From positions 1,736,001 through 1,800,000 of the forward strand of contig NZ_CP124836.1 of NCBI RefSeq assembly GCF_029964055.1: a stretch of DNA of 64,000 nucleotides, written 5' to 3'. The position numbers were made by a program, and so were the translations under genes. The stretch comes from Arthrobacter sp. EM1 (GTDB lineage: Bacteria; Actinomycetota; Actinomycetes; Actinomycetales; Micrococcaceae). Shown in pieces: positions 53,262-61,900 of this stretch; within the stretch, counting starts at the first letter, position 1; each line of letters starts with the position of its first letter. The notes below the pieces were generated by a model. The model searched no databases, was not told the origin of the DNA, and saw nothing but the letters and a program-made list of their open reading frames with translations.

Positions 53262-54172
53262 ACCCATCACGGCCGCTCATCCTGGGGGAGTTGCCGTCAC
53301 TGTCCAAGCTGTACGTCAACGCTGCGGCCACCGCTGCCCGACGACGGGTGTTGGGCACCCATGCCGGCGCCGGACTCCCCGAGACACAGCACGAGGTTCG
53401 CGGCGTCACGGCGGCGGTGGAAAACCTCACGGCCTATCAGCACCTGATCGGTGAGACCGCCAGCGACATCCTGCCGGCCGGATTTGTCCACGCGCTGTCC
53501 TTCCCGCTGGCAATGAGCGTTATGAACCGGGATGATTTTCCCCTGCCGCTGCTGGGGATGATCCACCTGGAGAACCGGGTAGTGCAATCCGGGCCGTTGC
53601 GTTTCACCCAGGCCCTGGACATCCGTTCCTGGGCGGAGAACCTGAGGGGGCACCGCTCAGGGACCCAGCTGGATCTCGTCACAGAGGTGCGCAGCGCGGG
53701 GGAGGACGCAGTGAGCTGGCGAGGTGTTTCGACGTACCTGGCGAAAGGGGTGTTCCTGCCGGGAATCGACAAGCCCACGGCCGCTCCGGTTCCGGCCGTT
53801 TTTGCGGCACCGAATCCGACCGCGCTATGGCAGCTGGGCGTGGACACGGGACGCGCGTACGCTGCCGTGTCCGGCGACTTCAACCCGATCCACCTGAGCG
53901 TCCTCTCGGCCAAGGCCCTGGGGCTGCGCCGGTCGATAGCACACGGCATGTATCTGGCGTCGAGGGCGCTTGCGGACGTGGGCGCCGCGAAGGCCGACGG
54001 ATTCAGCTGGGAGGTTTCGTTTGAAGCGCCGGTTTTCCTGCCGGCCCGCGTGGCCCTTGAGATCGGGACCGGCCACACCGATGACGGGGCGTGGCGGCGC
54101 TCCGACTTCGTCGCCTGGAACCCGCGTACCGGACGCAAACACTTCAGCGGCTCGGTTGCTGCCCTGCCGTAG
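53258..54172 (+). CDS. MaoC-family 3-hydroxyacyl dehydratase (HtdX-like)
   Basis: This 304-residue hotdog-fold hydratase interconverts 3-hydroxyacyl and enoyl thioesters. The hydratase-2 motif is in the C-terminal half (YAAVSGDFNPIHLS with D and H four apart, then RSIAHGMYLASRA). The N-terminal half is a degenerate second hotdog, the double-hotdog arrangement of HtdX. It is last in the thiolase-FabG4-MaoC operon and is followed by a terminator. Confidence 0.91.
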   Translation: MNPSRPLILGELPSLSKLYVNAAATAARRRVLGTHAGAGLPETQHEVRGVTAAVENLTAYQHLIGETASDILPAGFVHALSFPLAMSVMNRDDFPLPLLGMIHLENRVVQSGPLRFTQALDIRSWAENLRGHRSGTQLDLVTEVRSAGEDAVSWRGVSTYLAKGVFLPGIDKPTAAPVPAVFAAPNPTALWQLGVDTGRAYAAVSGDFNPIHLSVLSAKALGLRRSIAHGMYLASRALADVGAAKADGFSWEVSFEAPVFLPARVALEIGTGHTDDGAWRRSDFVAWNPRTGRKHFSGSVAALP

Positions 54173-54189
54173 CGCCGCGGCAACCAGCG

Positions 54190-54228
54190 ACGGCCGCCTT
54201 CGCCCCGGTCCGGGGCGAAGGCGGCCGT
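54190..54228. terminator. Bidirectional terminator after the MaoC gene
   Basis: A perfect 17-bp stem (54190-54206 and 54212-54228) with loop GGTCC lies between the convergent MaoC and FUSC genes. Confidence 0.85.
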
Positions 54229-54249
54229 GCGGGATGCGAATGCCGGACG

Positions 54250-55380
54250 CTATGCCTGGTTCGCGAAAGCCCTCGCCACACGCAGCATCCGGTGCAGGCT
54301 CAAAAGGATCGATTCGACGGCACTGGGGCCCTCAGTTTGCACGTCCTCGGCGCCGAGGCGCGCCGTCAGGGACTTGACGGCGGCGTCGGCTTCTTCACTT
54401 AGTTCCGACTGGCGTTCCGGTTCCTCCTCCTGGAGTGCGCGCAGCACGTCGCCGACCGCAAACATGGCGTCGGCGAGTGGTGCTGCGTATTCATCCGGCA
54501 CCACAAAGGGCGTGTCCGTGGCCCAAATGACATCCGAGAGCACCTGCGTCACGTCCTGGACGTGGAAGGTCACCCGCTCCAGGTCCCTCAGGTTGCGGTA
54601 GTCCCGCTCGATATCCCGCGGATGGAGCCTGCGCCTCGGGTTGGCGCGCCGGCTTGCATCGGCCTTCTCCACGGCCAGCCGAACGGAGCGGACGGACGCT
54701 TCAAGGGTGTCGGACTGCCGGGACCACTCTTTGTGCTCCGGCGGCCAACTCTCCTTTAATGCCTTTGCCATGTCGCTGAGCTGACTGGCGAGTGCCAGCC
54801 GGAGTTCGGCAATACTAAGCTCAGCGGCGCGGAAGTGCAGCGGCGGGAAGACCAGCAGGTTCACCAGGATGCCCACGCTGACCCCGGCCCCCATCTGGAG
54901 GAGATACCCGAAGGAGAACTGGTCCGGGTCGTGGCCGCCGACCAGCAGGACAAGCAGCGCCGCCGTCGGAATCCAGTCCCGGCCAGCGCCGAGCTTCGGC
55001 AGCCCCGCCAAAACAACGCCGAGGGCCATCACCAAAGCGACTGTCAGCGGCGTGGGACTGCCGCGCAGGAACAGCACAAAGGCCAAGCCAATGCCGATGG
55101 CAAGCCCCACCAGCGTCTGCACACCTTGCCGCATGGAGCCCGCAACGTTTTCATACATCACCACCAGGGCTCCCAGCGGCGCGTAATAGGGGTAATTGGC
55201 GGCCGAGCCCGGCATCAGGGGAGCTATGGCGAACGCAATGCCCGCGGCGAGTCCGGCTTTTACCGCCAGCTGCAATCGGGGCCACAGCAGCACAACGGAA
55301 GCGTTGCTGGCCACTACCCCCCAAGACCGCCGGAACAGCGAGGGGCGCCCGGCCTGGGTGGCCTCTTCTGTAGTTGTCAT
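54250..55380 (-). CDS. FUSC-family (aromatic acid exporter-like) membrane protein
   Basis: This 376-residue protein has six hydrophobic segments in its first 185 residues (LKAGLAAGIAFAIAPLMPG, YYAPLGALVVMY and others), then a long soluble helical C-terminal domain rich in charged residues. This is half of the FUSC/AaeB layout. The family is linked to export of aromatic acids, but no substrate can be named. It stands alone on its strand. Confidence 0.85.
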   Translation of the reverse strand: MTTTEEATQAGRPSLFRRSWGVVASNASVVLLWPRLQLAVKAGLAAGIAFAIAPLMPGSAANYPYYAPLGALVVMYENVAGSMRQGVQTLVGLAIGIGLAFVLFLRGSPTPLTVALVMALGVVLAGLPKLGAGRDWIPTAALLVLLVGGHDPDQFSFGYLLQMGAGVSVGILVNLLVFPPLHFRAAELSIAELRLALASQLSDMAKALKESWPPEHKEWSRQSDTLEASVRSVRLAVEKADASRRANPRRRLHPRDIERDYRNLRDLERVTFHVQDVTQVLSDVIWATDTPFVVPDEYAAPLADAMFAVGDVLRALQEEEPERQSELSEEADAAVKSLTARLGAEDVQTEGPSAVESILLSLHRMLRVARAFANQA

Positions 55381-55497
55381 CAGAACCCACCCTAGGGCGG
55401 TGGTATTGCTGCTACAACTGGAAGAACGCTGAGCCGGCCAAGCAGCTCACCCCTGGTGCTGTCGGGAGCGTTGCTGTCCCGTCAGCAGCCCGTGCCC

Positions 55498-56562
55498 TCA
55501 GCCGGCCCCGTGGCCGGGGGCCACTTCTTCCCCTGCCCGGACCGGGCCCGGAGGTGTTCCATCCCCGAAGGGCCGGCCGCCGAGGGCTTCGCGGCCGTGT
55601 GCGCTCAGCCAGTTGCCCAGCGCGGGGCCCATCGGCACGATCCCGGTGGGGTTGATGTCCTCATGGACGATGTAGTAGTGCTGCTTGATCTGCACGAAGT
55701 CGGTGGTGTCGCCAAAGCCGGGGGTCTGGAACAAGTCCCTTGCATATCCCCAGAGCGCCGGCATCTCGCTGAGTTTTTGCCGGTTGCACTTGAAATGCCC
55801 GTGGTAGACGGCATCGAACCGCGCCAGTGTTGTGAAGAGCCGGACGTCGGCCTCGGTGATGGTGTCTCCAACGAGGTACCGCTGGCCCGTCAAGCGTTCC
55901 TCCAGCCAGTCCAGCGCCGTCCAGAGCCGGTCGTATGCAGCATCATAGGCCCGCTGGGAGCCGGCGAAGCCACAGCGGTAGACGCCGTTATTGACCTCGG
56001 TGAAGACCCGCCTGTTGACCGCGTCGATTTCGCCGCGGAGGGCCTGCGGGTACAGCTCGGGGGCACCGGGGCGGTGGTAACCGGCCCACTCGGTGGAGAA
56101 GTCCAGGGTGATTTGCGGGAAGTCGTTTGTGACCACCTCGCCGCTGCCGACGTCGATAATCGCCGGGACGGTGATGCCCCGGGGGTACTCCGGAAACCGG
56201 CGAAAGTACGCCTCCTGGATCCGTTCCATGCCCAGGACCGGATCCTTGCCGCCGGGGTCAAGGTCAAAAGTCCACGAGCGCGCGTCATGGGTTGGTCCGG
56301 GCTGGCCGAGGGAGATGACATCCTCAAGGCCCAGGAGCCGGCGCACGATCACGGTACGGTTGGCCCAGGGGCACGCTCGGGCCGCTATCAGCCGGTACCG
56401 TCCGGGTTCCACCGGCCAGCCTGGCTCCCCCTTCAGGCCCGGGGCGCCGTCGCGGGTAATCCGGTCCTCGATGTAGTTGGTGTCGCGGGTGAACTCCCCG
56501 CCGCCGGTGACGTAGGCACCCTTAGTGCTGAATGCCGGGTCATCAGTATGCTTCATATTCAT
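55498..56562 (-). CDS. ECM4/YqjG-type glutathione S-transferase (quinone reductase family)
   Basis: This 354-residue protein of the Xi/ECM4 class has the catalytic motif RACPWANR (C64) and GITVPAIIDVGSGEVVTNDF, plus the C-terminal GST helical domain (GQRYLVGDTITEADVRLFTT, as a landmark). In other bacteria these reduce glutathionyl-hydroquinones. Actinobacteria use mycothiol, so the thiol partner here may be mycothiol. It overlaps the M50 peptidase gene by ATGA, so three genes (DksA-like, M50, this) are coupled. Confidence 0.9.
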   Translation of the reverse strand: MNMKHTDDPAFSTKGAYVTGGGEFTRDTNYIEDRITRDGAPGLKGEPGWPVEPGRYRLIAARACPWANRTVIVRRLLGLEDVISLGQPGPTHDARSWTFDLDPGGKDPVLGMERIQEAYFRRFPEYPRGITVPAIIDVGSGEVVTNDFPQITLDFSTEWAGYHRPGAPELYPQALRGEIDAVNRRVFTEVNNGVYRCGFAGSQRAYDAAYDRLWTALDWLEERLTGQRYLVGDTITEADVRLFTTLARFDAVYHGHFKCNRQKLSEMPALWGYARDLFQTPGFGDTTDFVQIKQHYYIVHEDINPTGIVPMGPALGNWLSAHGREALGGRPFGDGTPPGPVRAGEEVAPGHGAG

Positions 56563-57359
56563 GGTCCCAGCCTATGCCCCAAGTCCGGGAAGCCGGCTGA
56601 GCCCGGCAGCATGGCCCCGACCAGCACGTCGAACACCTGTAACATCGGCTGCCAGGCCACCCACCAGGCGGCCCCGACGACGGCGGCGAAGAGCACGATC
56701 CACAGCCCCGCGGGAACACGCGTGGCCCGGGTCAGCAAGTACGCGTCCGAGGATGCGAGCCGGTCCCGGTGCCGCAGGTGCACATTGGCCAGCTTCCCAA
56801 GGTCGCGGACGGCGGCGACCAGCAGCGCCAGGCCGAGCACGATCACCACGTGTCCGTTGAATTCGGGCGGGACGAAGAGCACCAGCAGCACGGCGGCAAG
56901 GACAGCGGCCGCGGTGATGAGCAGTCCGACCCCGTTGCGGATGAACAGGAATGAGGCCAGCAGCACAAGGGTTCCTACCGACATCGCCGCCGGACCCCAG
57001 CCGTTGAAACCGCACCAGACCATGGCTGCACCGACGACGGCCGGCACCGGGTAGCCCCAGAACGTCGACCAGACGGCTGCCAGCGGGCGGCGGCTGTAGG
57101 TGGTGGTGGTGCCCGAGTGGTCCAGGCTCAGCCGGATTCCACCGAGCCGCTGGCCGGTCATCAGCGCAGCGAAAGCATGGCCGAGTTCGTGGGTCACGGT
57201 GGCCAGCAAGCCGAAATACCGCCAGGTCACCCGTGGCAGGGACAGCGCAACGGCGAGCAGGACCACCAGCGCCAGTTCAATGCCGGTGACGTGGGGCAGG
57301 GGGGAGTGGGTGAACCCTGCCAGGATCCGGCTCCACCAGGTCTCGGCGGCGTTGGTCAT
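56559..57359 (-). CDS. M50-family membrane metallopeptidase
   Basis: This 266-residue site-2-protease-like protein has the zinc motif HELGH (H57-H61) at the end of an early hydrophobic segment, and six or seven membrane segments in all. Many such short members have no PDZ domain, as here. The start ATG at 57359 overlaps the DksA-like stop; the GST start overlaps its own stop. Substrate unknown. Confidence 0.87.
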   Translation of the reverse strand: MTNAAETWWSRILAGFTHSPLPHVTGIELALVVLLAVALSLPRVTWRYFGLLATVTHELGHAFAALMTGQRLGGIRLSLDHSGTTTTYSRRPLAAVWSTFWGYPVPAVVGAAMVWCGFNGWGPAAMSVGTLVLLASFLFIRNGVGLLITAAAVLAAVLLVLFVPPEFNGHVVIVLGLALLVAAVRDLGKLANVHLRHRDRLASSDAYLLTRATRVPAGLWIVLFAAVVGAAWWVAWQPMLQVFDVLVGAMLPGSAGFPDLGHRLGP

Positions 57360-57742
57360 GGCTTCGGTTGTCCTGTTCTTCCGGCCGGGCCCGCAGGACC
57401 TGCACTGTGGCGGATGCAGAACGGAGTCCACGCCCTGGCCTCCAGCCGGGCCTCTGCGATCTGTTCACCACACACCGCACAGACGCCGTACGTGCCTGCC
57501 TCAATCCGTTCCAGGGCCGCTTCAATGTGCGCGAACCCCTGCCGGCTCTGTTCCAGCAGGGCCGACGCCTGCGAGAGCTCAAACGCGATCGTGGCACCTT
57601 CCGGATCGTGCTCGTCGTCGACGTTGGAGTCCTGACGGGCGGCATTGACCGAGCTGATGTCCTTGCTGAGTGCGGGGAGGAGGGCAAGTTTCCGGCGGCG
57701 CTCCTCCTGAAGAAGCACCCGGAATCGTTCGACGTCGATCAT
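57356..57742 (-). CDS. DksA/TraR zinc-finger family protein
   Basis: This 128-residue protein has an N-terminal coiled-coil (about 1-80: RFRVLLQEERRRKLA) and a C-terminal DksA-type finger CAVC...FCIRH, in which the fourth ligand is His112 rather than Cys (C88, C91, C109, H112). It lacks the usual acidic DxxDxA tip, though DDEHDPEGA is near. It may bind RNA polymerase through the secondary channel. It is first in a DksA-like / M50 / GST operon and divergent from malQ. Confidence 0.85.
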   Translation of the reverse strand: MIDVERFRVLLQEERRRKLALLPALSKDISSVNAARQDSNVDDEHDPEGATIAFELSQASALLEQSRQGFAHIEAALERIEAGTYGVCAVCGEQIAEARLEARAWTPFCIRHSAGPAGPAGRTGQPKP

Positions 57743-57876
57743 AGGACGCAACGCTAGCTTGGAGGTGAGCCCTGCACCTAAAGCCGGCGGGCCAGCATAG
57801 CTAGCCGGAACCGCCGGGCAGAACTTGCTTCCCTCGGGACGGGACGGGGCGGACGGCAAGCGTCTACAGTTGCCAC

Positions 57877-60111
57877 ATGGCGGACCGAACGCACCACAAC
57901 AGCTCGACCGGCACAGCCGAACTGCTCAGGGAACTTGCAGCGGCCCATCGTGTCGGAACCTCCTACCGGGGCTGGGACGGCGTTGAACGGTCCGTTGCAG
58001 ACGAGACCCTGCGCAGCGTCCTGGGCGCCCTGGGTGTGCCGGCCGGGGACCCCGCGGAGCTGGAACGCTCACTGGCTGAGGCTCAACTGGCACCGTGGCG
58101 GCGACTGTTGCCAGCGGTCGCCGTGGCCCGTGCAGGTCAGCCGCTCGCCATTGATGTCCATGTACCCCATGGGACCGCCGTCCGGGTGTGGATTGTCGCC
58201 GAGGACGGAAGCAGGTACAAAACGACTCAACAAGAAAATTGGGATGGCCCCGTCGACGTCGACGGCGTCCTCACCGGCCGTGCGACCTTCGTGATTCCGG
58301 ACGGGGTGCCCCTCGGCTGGCACACCCTGCTGGCAGACAACGAAGGCACCGCGGCGCACTGTCCGCTCATCGTCACGCCGCTGACGCTGAGCACCACCGA
58401 GGCGCTCGCCGGGCGGCGGAACTGGGGACTGACCGCCCAGCTGTATTCGGTCCGGTCCTCCCGGTCCTGGGGCATCGGCGACTTCGCGGACCTCGCGGAC
58501 CTCGCCGCGATCACCGGGCAACAGGGTGCAGGCTTCCTGCTGGTCAACCCCTTGCATGCCGCCGAACCCCGCCCCCCGGTCGAAGACTCGCCATACCTGC
58601 CGACCACCCGCCGCTTCTTCAACCCGCTCTACCTCCGGGTGGAGGAGGTCCCCGAGTACGGCTACCTCGACTCCGCAGGCCGGGCAGAAGTGGAGAACCT
58701 GGCCGGTCAGCAGCACACCGCCAATCAGGCGACCGGACTGCTTGACCGGAACTCCAGTTTCGCCGGAAAACTGGCGGCCCTTGAACTGGTGTTCGGCGTC
58801 CCGCGGGGCCCGGCCCGCGCAGTGGCTTTTCAGGATTTCTGTGCAGGGCAGGGCCAAGGACTCGACGACTTCGCGCTTTGGTGCGCCCTGGCCGAGAAAC
58901 TGCCCCCGGAGGCACCGCAGTGGACTGCCGAGGCAGCCGCGCCCGACACCGCCTACTGCAAGGAGCAACGCACACTGCTCGCCGGCCGGATCGAATTCCA
59001 CCGCTGGCTGCAGTGGCTCTGCGACCAGCAGCTCGAAGCAGCCCAACGCTCGGCCCGGCGCGCCGGTATGGAAATCGGGGTCATCCATGATCTTGCGGTC
59101 GGGGTGAAGCAAGGCGGCTCGGACAACTGGTCGCTGGCCGGGGTACTCGCCAGCGATGTCACAGTCGGCGCGCCGCCGGACATGTTCAACCAGCAGGGAC
59201 AAAACTGGACCCAACCCCCCTGGCACCCGGGGCGGCTCGCGGAGACAGGCTATGCCGCGTACCGGGACATGCTCCGGACAGTGCTGCGCCATGCCGGCGG
59301 GATCCGGGTGGACCACATCCTGGGCCTTTTCCGGCTGTGGTGGATCCCGGCCGGTGCCGGTCCCGAACACGGCACCTATGTCTACTACGACCACGAGGCA
59401 CTGATCGGCATCCTCGCCCTGGAGGCGCAGCGGGCCGGCGCGATAGTGATCGGCGAGGACCTGGGGGTGTATGAGCCGTGGGTCCGGGACTACCTGGCCG
59501 AACGCGGGATCTTCGGCACCTCAATTCTCTGGTTCGAGCACAACGCCGAGGGCCCCATCCCGCCGGAACGGTACCGGCAGCAGTGCCTGACCAGCGTCAA
59601 CACCCACGACCTGCCACCGACAGCAGGCTTCCTGGCCGGCGAGCACGTCACCCTCCGCGAATCCCTGGGGCTGCTGCAGCGTCCGGTGGATGAGGAACTG
59701 GCCGCGGCCGCCGCAGAGCAGGCTGCGGTGCTCAGCCTGCTCCGGGACCGTGGACTCCTGCCCGAGCAAAGCCGCCCACAAGTGCCGGGGCATCCGGACG
59801 TGCAGGGCACGGTCGAGGCGCTGTACGCGTTCACCGCGCTGGCACCATCGTCGCTCCTGGGCGTCGCCCTGGTTGATGCGGTGGGCGAAACCCGCACGCA
59901 GAACCAGCCAGGAACCAGCACGCAGTATCCCAACTGGCGCATCCCGCTGGCCGGACCCCGGGGACCCGTGCTGCTGGACACGCTGCCGGAAGACCCCCGT
60001 TTCCGTTCGCTGCTCACCGTCGTGCGCGCTGCCTTGGGGGAGCCTGCCGGGCTTCGGGGCAGACCCTCGGGGCCAGAGGAGACCGCCAGCGCTGGCGGGC
60101 AGTGGCCCTGA
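57877..60111 (+). CDS. malQ: 4-alpha-glucanotransferase (amylomaltase)
   Basis: MalQ transfers glucan segments between maltooligosaccharides in maltose and glycogen turnover. The 744-residue GH77 enzyme has an N-terminal extension (1-150, actinobacterial type), SWGIGDFADL, the nucleophile region GGIRVDHILGLFRLWW, the acid/base IGEDLGV and NTHDLPPTAGF. All three catalytic acids are in place. ATG at 57877. It lies 134 bases from the divergent DksA-like gene, with a terminator downstream. Confidence 0.95.
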   Translation: MADRTHHNSSTGTAELLRELAAAHRVGTSYRGWDGVERSVADETLRSVLGALGVPAGDPAELERSLAEAQLAPWRRLLPAVAVARAGQPLAIDVHVPHGTAVRVWIVAEDGSRYKTTQQENWDGPVDVDGVLTGRATFVIPDGVPLGWHTLLADNEGTAAHCPLIVTPLTLSTTEALAGRRNWGLTAQLYSVRSSRSWGIGDFADLADLAAITGQQGAGFLLVNPLHAAEPRPPVEDSPYLPTTRRFFNPLYLRVEEVPEYGYLDSAGRAEVENLAGQQHTANQATGLLDRNSSFAGKLAALELVFGVPRGPARAVAFQDFCAGQGQGLDDFALWCALAEKLPPEAPQWTAEAAAPDTAYCKEQRTLLAGRIEFHRWLQWLCDQQLEAAQRSARRAGMEIGVIHDLAVGVKQGGSDNWSLAGVLASDVTVGAPPDMFNQQGQNWTQPPWHPGRLAETGYAAYRDMLRTVLRHAGGIRVDHILGLFRLWWIPAGAGPEHGTYVYYDHEALIGILALEAQRAGAIVIGEDLGVYEPWVRDYLAERGIFGTSILWFEHNAEGPIPPERYRQQCLTSVNTHDLPPTAGFLAGEHVTLRESLGLLQRPVDEELAAAAAEQAAVLSLLRDRGLLPEQSRPQVPGHPDVQGTVEALYAFTALAPSSLLGVALVDAVGETRTQNQPGTSTQYPNWRIPLAGPRGPVLLDTLPEDPRFRSLLTVVRAALGEPAGLRGRPSGPEETASAGGQWP

Positions 60112-60284
60112 TTCCGGCCGCGCCCGCCGACCAGGTACCGGATAGCTTAGGCGGGCTCCCAGATGCGAACCGGATGTGCCCAGTTGCACCACGCAGATCC
60201 GACCGGCCCGTCCGGACCTTGGCCGGGATGGTGGGAAGGGCACGTGGCTGGTGGCCGTACCAAGCACCCAGTCCTGAAAGCCAA

Positions 60285-60322
60285 AAAAGGCCCCGGAATC
60301 CATACGGATTCCAGGGCCTTTT
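60285..60322 (-). terminator. Terminator shared by malQ and tRNA-Leu
   Basis: A 17-bp stem with one C-A mismatch (60285-60301 and 60306-60322) and loop ATAC. On the minus strand it ends in a run of six T residues 8 bases after the tRNA, so it is mainly the tRNA terminator; it can also stop malQ from the other side. Confidence 0.85.
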
Positions 60323-60329
60323 CCTGTTG

Positions 60330-60412
60330 TGCGCGGAGGGGGACTTGAACCCCCACCCCCTTTCGAGGACTAGCACCTCAAGCTAGCGCGTCTGCCATTC
60401 CGCCACCCGCGC
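60330..60412 (-). tRNA. tRNA-Leu (anticodon GAG)
   Basis: The 83-base sequence folds as a class II tRNA with acceptor stem GCGCGGG/TCCGCGC, anticodon stem CTAGC/GCTAG, loop TTGAGGT (anticodon GAG, reads CTC/CTT) and a variable arm of leucine type. The T-loop GGTTCAAGTCC is present. The CCA end is not encoded (sequence after the discriminator base is CAA). Confidence 0.95.
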
Positions 60413-60476
60413 AGGTGGTGTTCGGTGAACCTTTTCGCCTTTCAGCGTTTCGGTTTTCTCCGAAGCAGCGAGAAAG

Positions 60477-60503
60477 ACTCTAGCATGAAGTTTCCGGAAA
60501 CAA
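60477..60503 (-). promoter_or_regulatory. Candidate tRNA-Leu promoter
   Basis: On the minus strand TTGTTT (60498-60503) and TGC-TAGAGT (-10 at 60477-60482) are 15 bases apart, about 65 bases upstream of the tRNA. The palindrome TTTCCGGAAA lies in the spacer. Confidence 0.4.
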
Positions 60504-60575
60504 ATAATCGGGGCCCCGGGGCGCAGGTGGGTAGGCTGAAGTGAGCACAACCACCCGACGCCAGGAGGAGCGACC

Positions 60576-61880
60576 ATGACTGAAATCAGGCCCGAGGACG
60601 AAGTCGTCAGGATCTGCCAGGAACTGATCCGGATCGACACGTCCAACTACGGAGACGGCTCCGGCCCGGGCGAACGGGCAGCCGCCGAATACACCGCGGG
60701 CCTGATGACCGAAGTGGGACTCGACGCCGAGATTTTCGAATCCGCTCCCGGCCGGGCCAGCGTGGTGACGAGGCTGGCCGGGGAGGACCCGTCCGCCGGC
60801 GCCCTCGTGGTGCACGGGCATTTGGATGTCGTCCCGGCCCTGCGTGACCAGTGGTCGGTGGATCCCTTCGGCGCCGAACTCAAGGACGGCATGATCTGGG
60901 GCCGCGGTGCCGTGGATATGAAGGACATGGACGCCATGATCCTCTCAGTCCTGCGGAATTTTGCCCGCACCGGCCGCAAACCGAAACGCGACCTGATCTT
61001 CGCGTTCTTCGCTGACGAGGAAGCCGGCGGCACTTACGGCGCCCGCTATGCGATTGAGAAGAGGCCCGAACTCTTTGACGGGGCCACCGAGGCCATCTCC
61101 GAGGTCGGCGGCTTCTCCGCCACCATCGGCGGCCAGCGCACCTACCTGCTGCAGACCGCGGAAAAGGGAATTTCCTGGCTCCGGCTTGTCGCCCATGGCC
61201 GGGCTGGACACGGTTCCCAGATCAACACGGACAACGCCGTCACCCGGCTGGCCAGCGCGGTGTCCCGGATCGGGGAGTACCGGTGGCCGCTGGAGCTGAC
61301 TCCCACAACCCGGCAGTTCCTGGACGGCGTGACGGAACTCACGGGCGTCGAATTCGATCCAGACGATCCGGACAAGATCCTCAAGGAACTTGGTACCGTG
61401 GCCCGCTTTGTCGGTGCCACGCTGCAGAACACCACCAACCCCACCCTGCTTAAAGGCGGTTACAAGCACAATGTGATCCCCGAATCTGCGGAGGCCCTCA
61501 TCGACTGCCGCACCCTGCCCGGGCAGGAGCAGCAGGTCCTTGAAATCGTCCGCGAACTCGCAGGCAAGGGCGTCGACGTCAGCTACGTCCACAACGATGT
61601 CTCCCTCGAAGTTCCGTTCGCCGGCAACCTCGTGGATGCCATGATTGATGCGCTGCACTCGGAGGACCCGGGCGCGAAGGTTTTGCCGTACACCCTCTCC
61701 GGCGGCACGGACAACAAGTCCCTAAGCCGGCTCGGCATCACCGGCTACGGCTTCGCCCCGCTCCAGCTCCCGGACGAACTGGACTTCACCGGAATGTTCC
61801 ACGGCGTGGACGAACGAGTCCCCACCGAGTCCCTGAAGTTCGGCTCGCGGGTGCTGGACACCCTGCTCACCAACTACTAG
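60576..61880 (+). CDS. M20-family metallopeptidase
   Basis: This 434-residue zinc hydrolase of the M20 family (dipeptidase/acetylornithine deacetylase type) has the metal motifs VVHGHLDVVPA and GRGAVDMKDMDAM, the general base ADEEAGG, and the dimerisation lid HGRAGHGSQ. The substrate is not evident; it does not sit in an arginine operon. A strong AGGAGGAG site supports the ATG at 60576. It is followed after 20 bases by the acyl-CoA dehydrogenase-like gene. Confidence 0.9.
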   Translation: MTEIRPEDEVVRICQELIRIDTSNYGDGSGPGERAAAEYTAGLMTEVGLDAEIFESAPGRASVVTRLAGEDPSAGALVVHGHLDVVPALRDQWSVDPFGAELKDGMIWGRGAVDMKDMDAMILSVLRNFARTGRKPKRDLIFAFFADEEAGGTYGARYAIEKRPELFDGATEAISEVGGFSATIGGQRTYLLQTAEKGISWLRLVAHGRAGHGSQINTDNAVTRLASAVSRIGEYRWPLELTPTTRQFLDGVTELTGVEFDPDDPDKILKELGTVARFVGATLQNTTNPTLLKGGYKHNVIPESAEALIDCRTLPGQEQQVLEIVRELAGKGVDVSYVHNDVSLEVPFAGNLVDAMIDALHSEDPGAKVLPYTLSGGTDNKSLSRLGITGYGFAPLQLPDELDFTGMFHGVDERVPTESLKFGSRVLDTLLTNY

Positions 61881-61900
61881 ACACCCGAAAGGCACCGCGC

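Noticed and set aside
51579..53270. 563-codon minus-strand frame over the FabG4 gene
   Set aside because: Antisense shadow; FabG4 has intact SDR motifs and good spacing with its neighbours.
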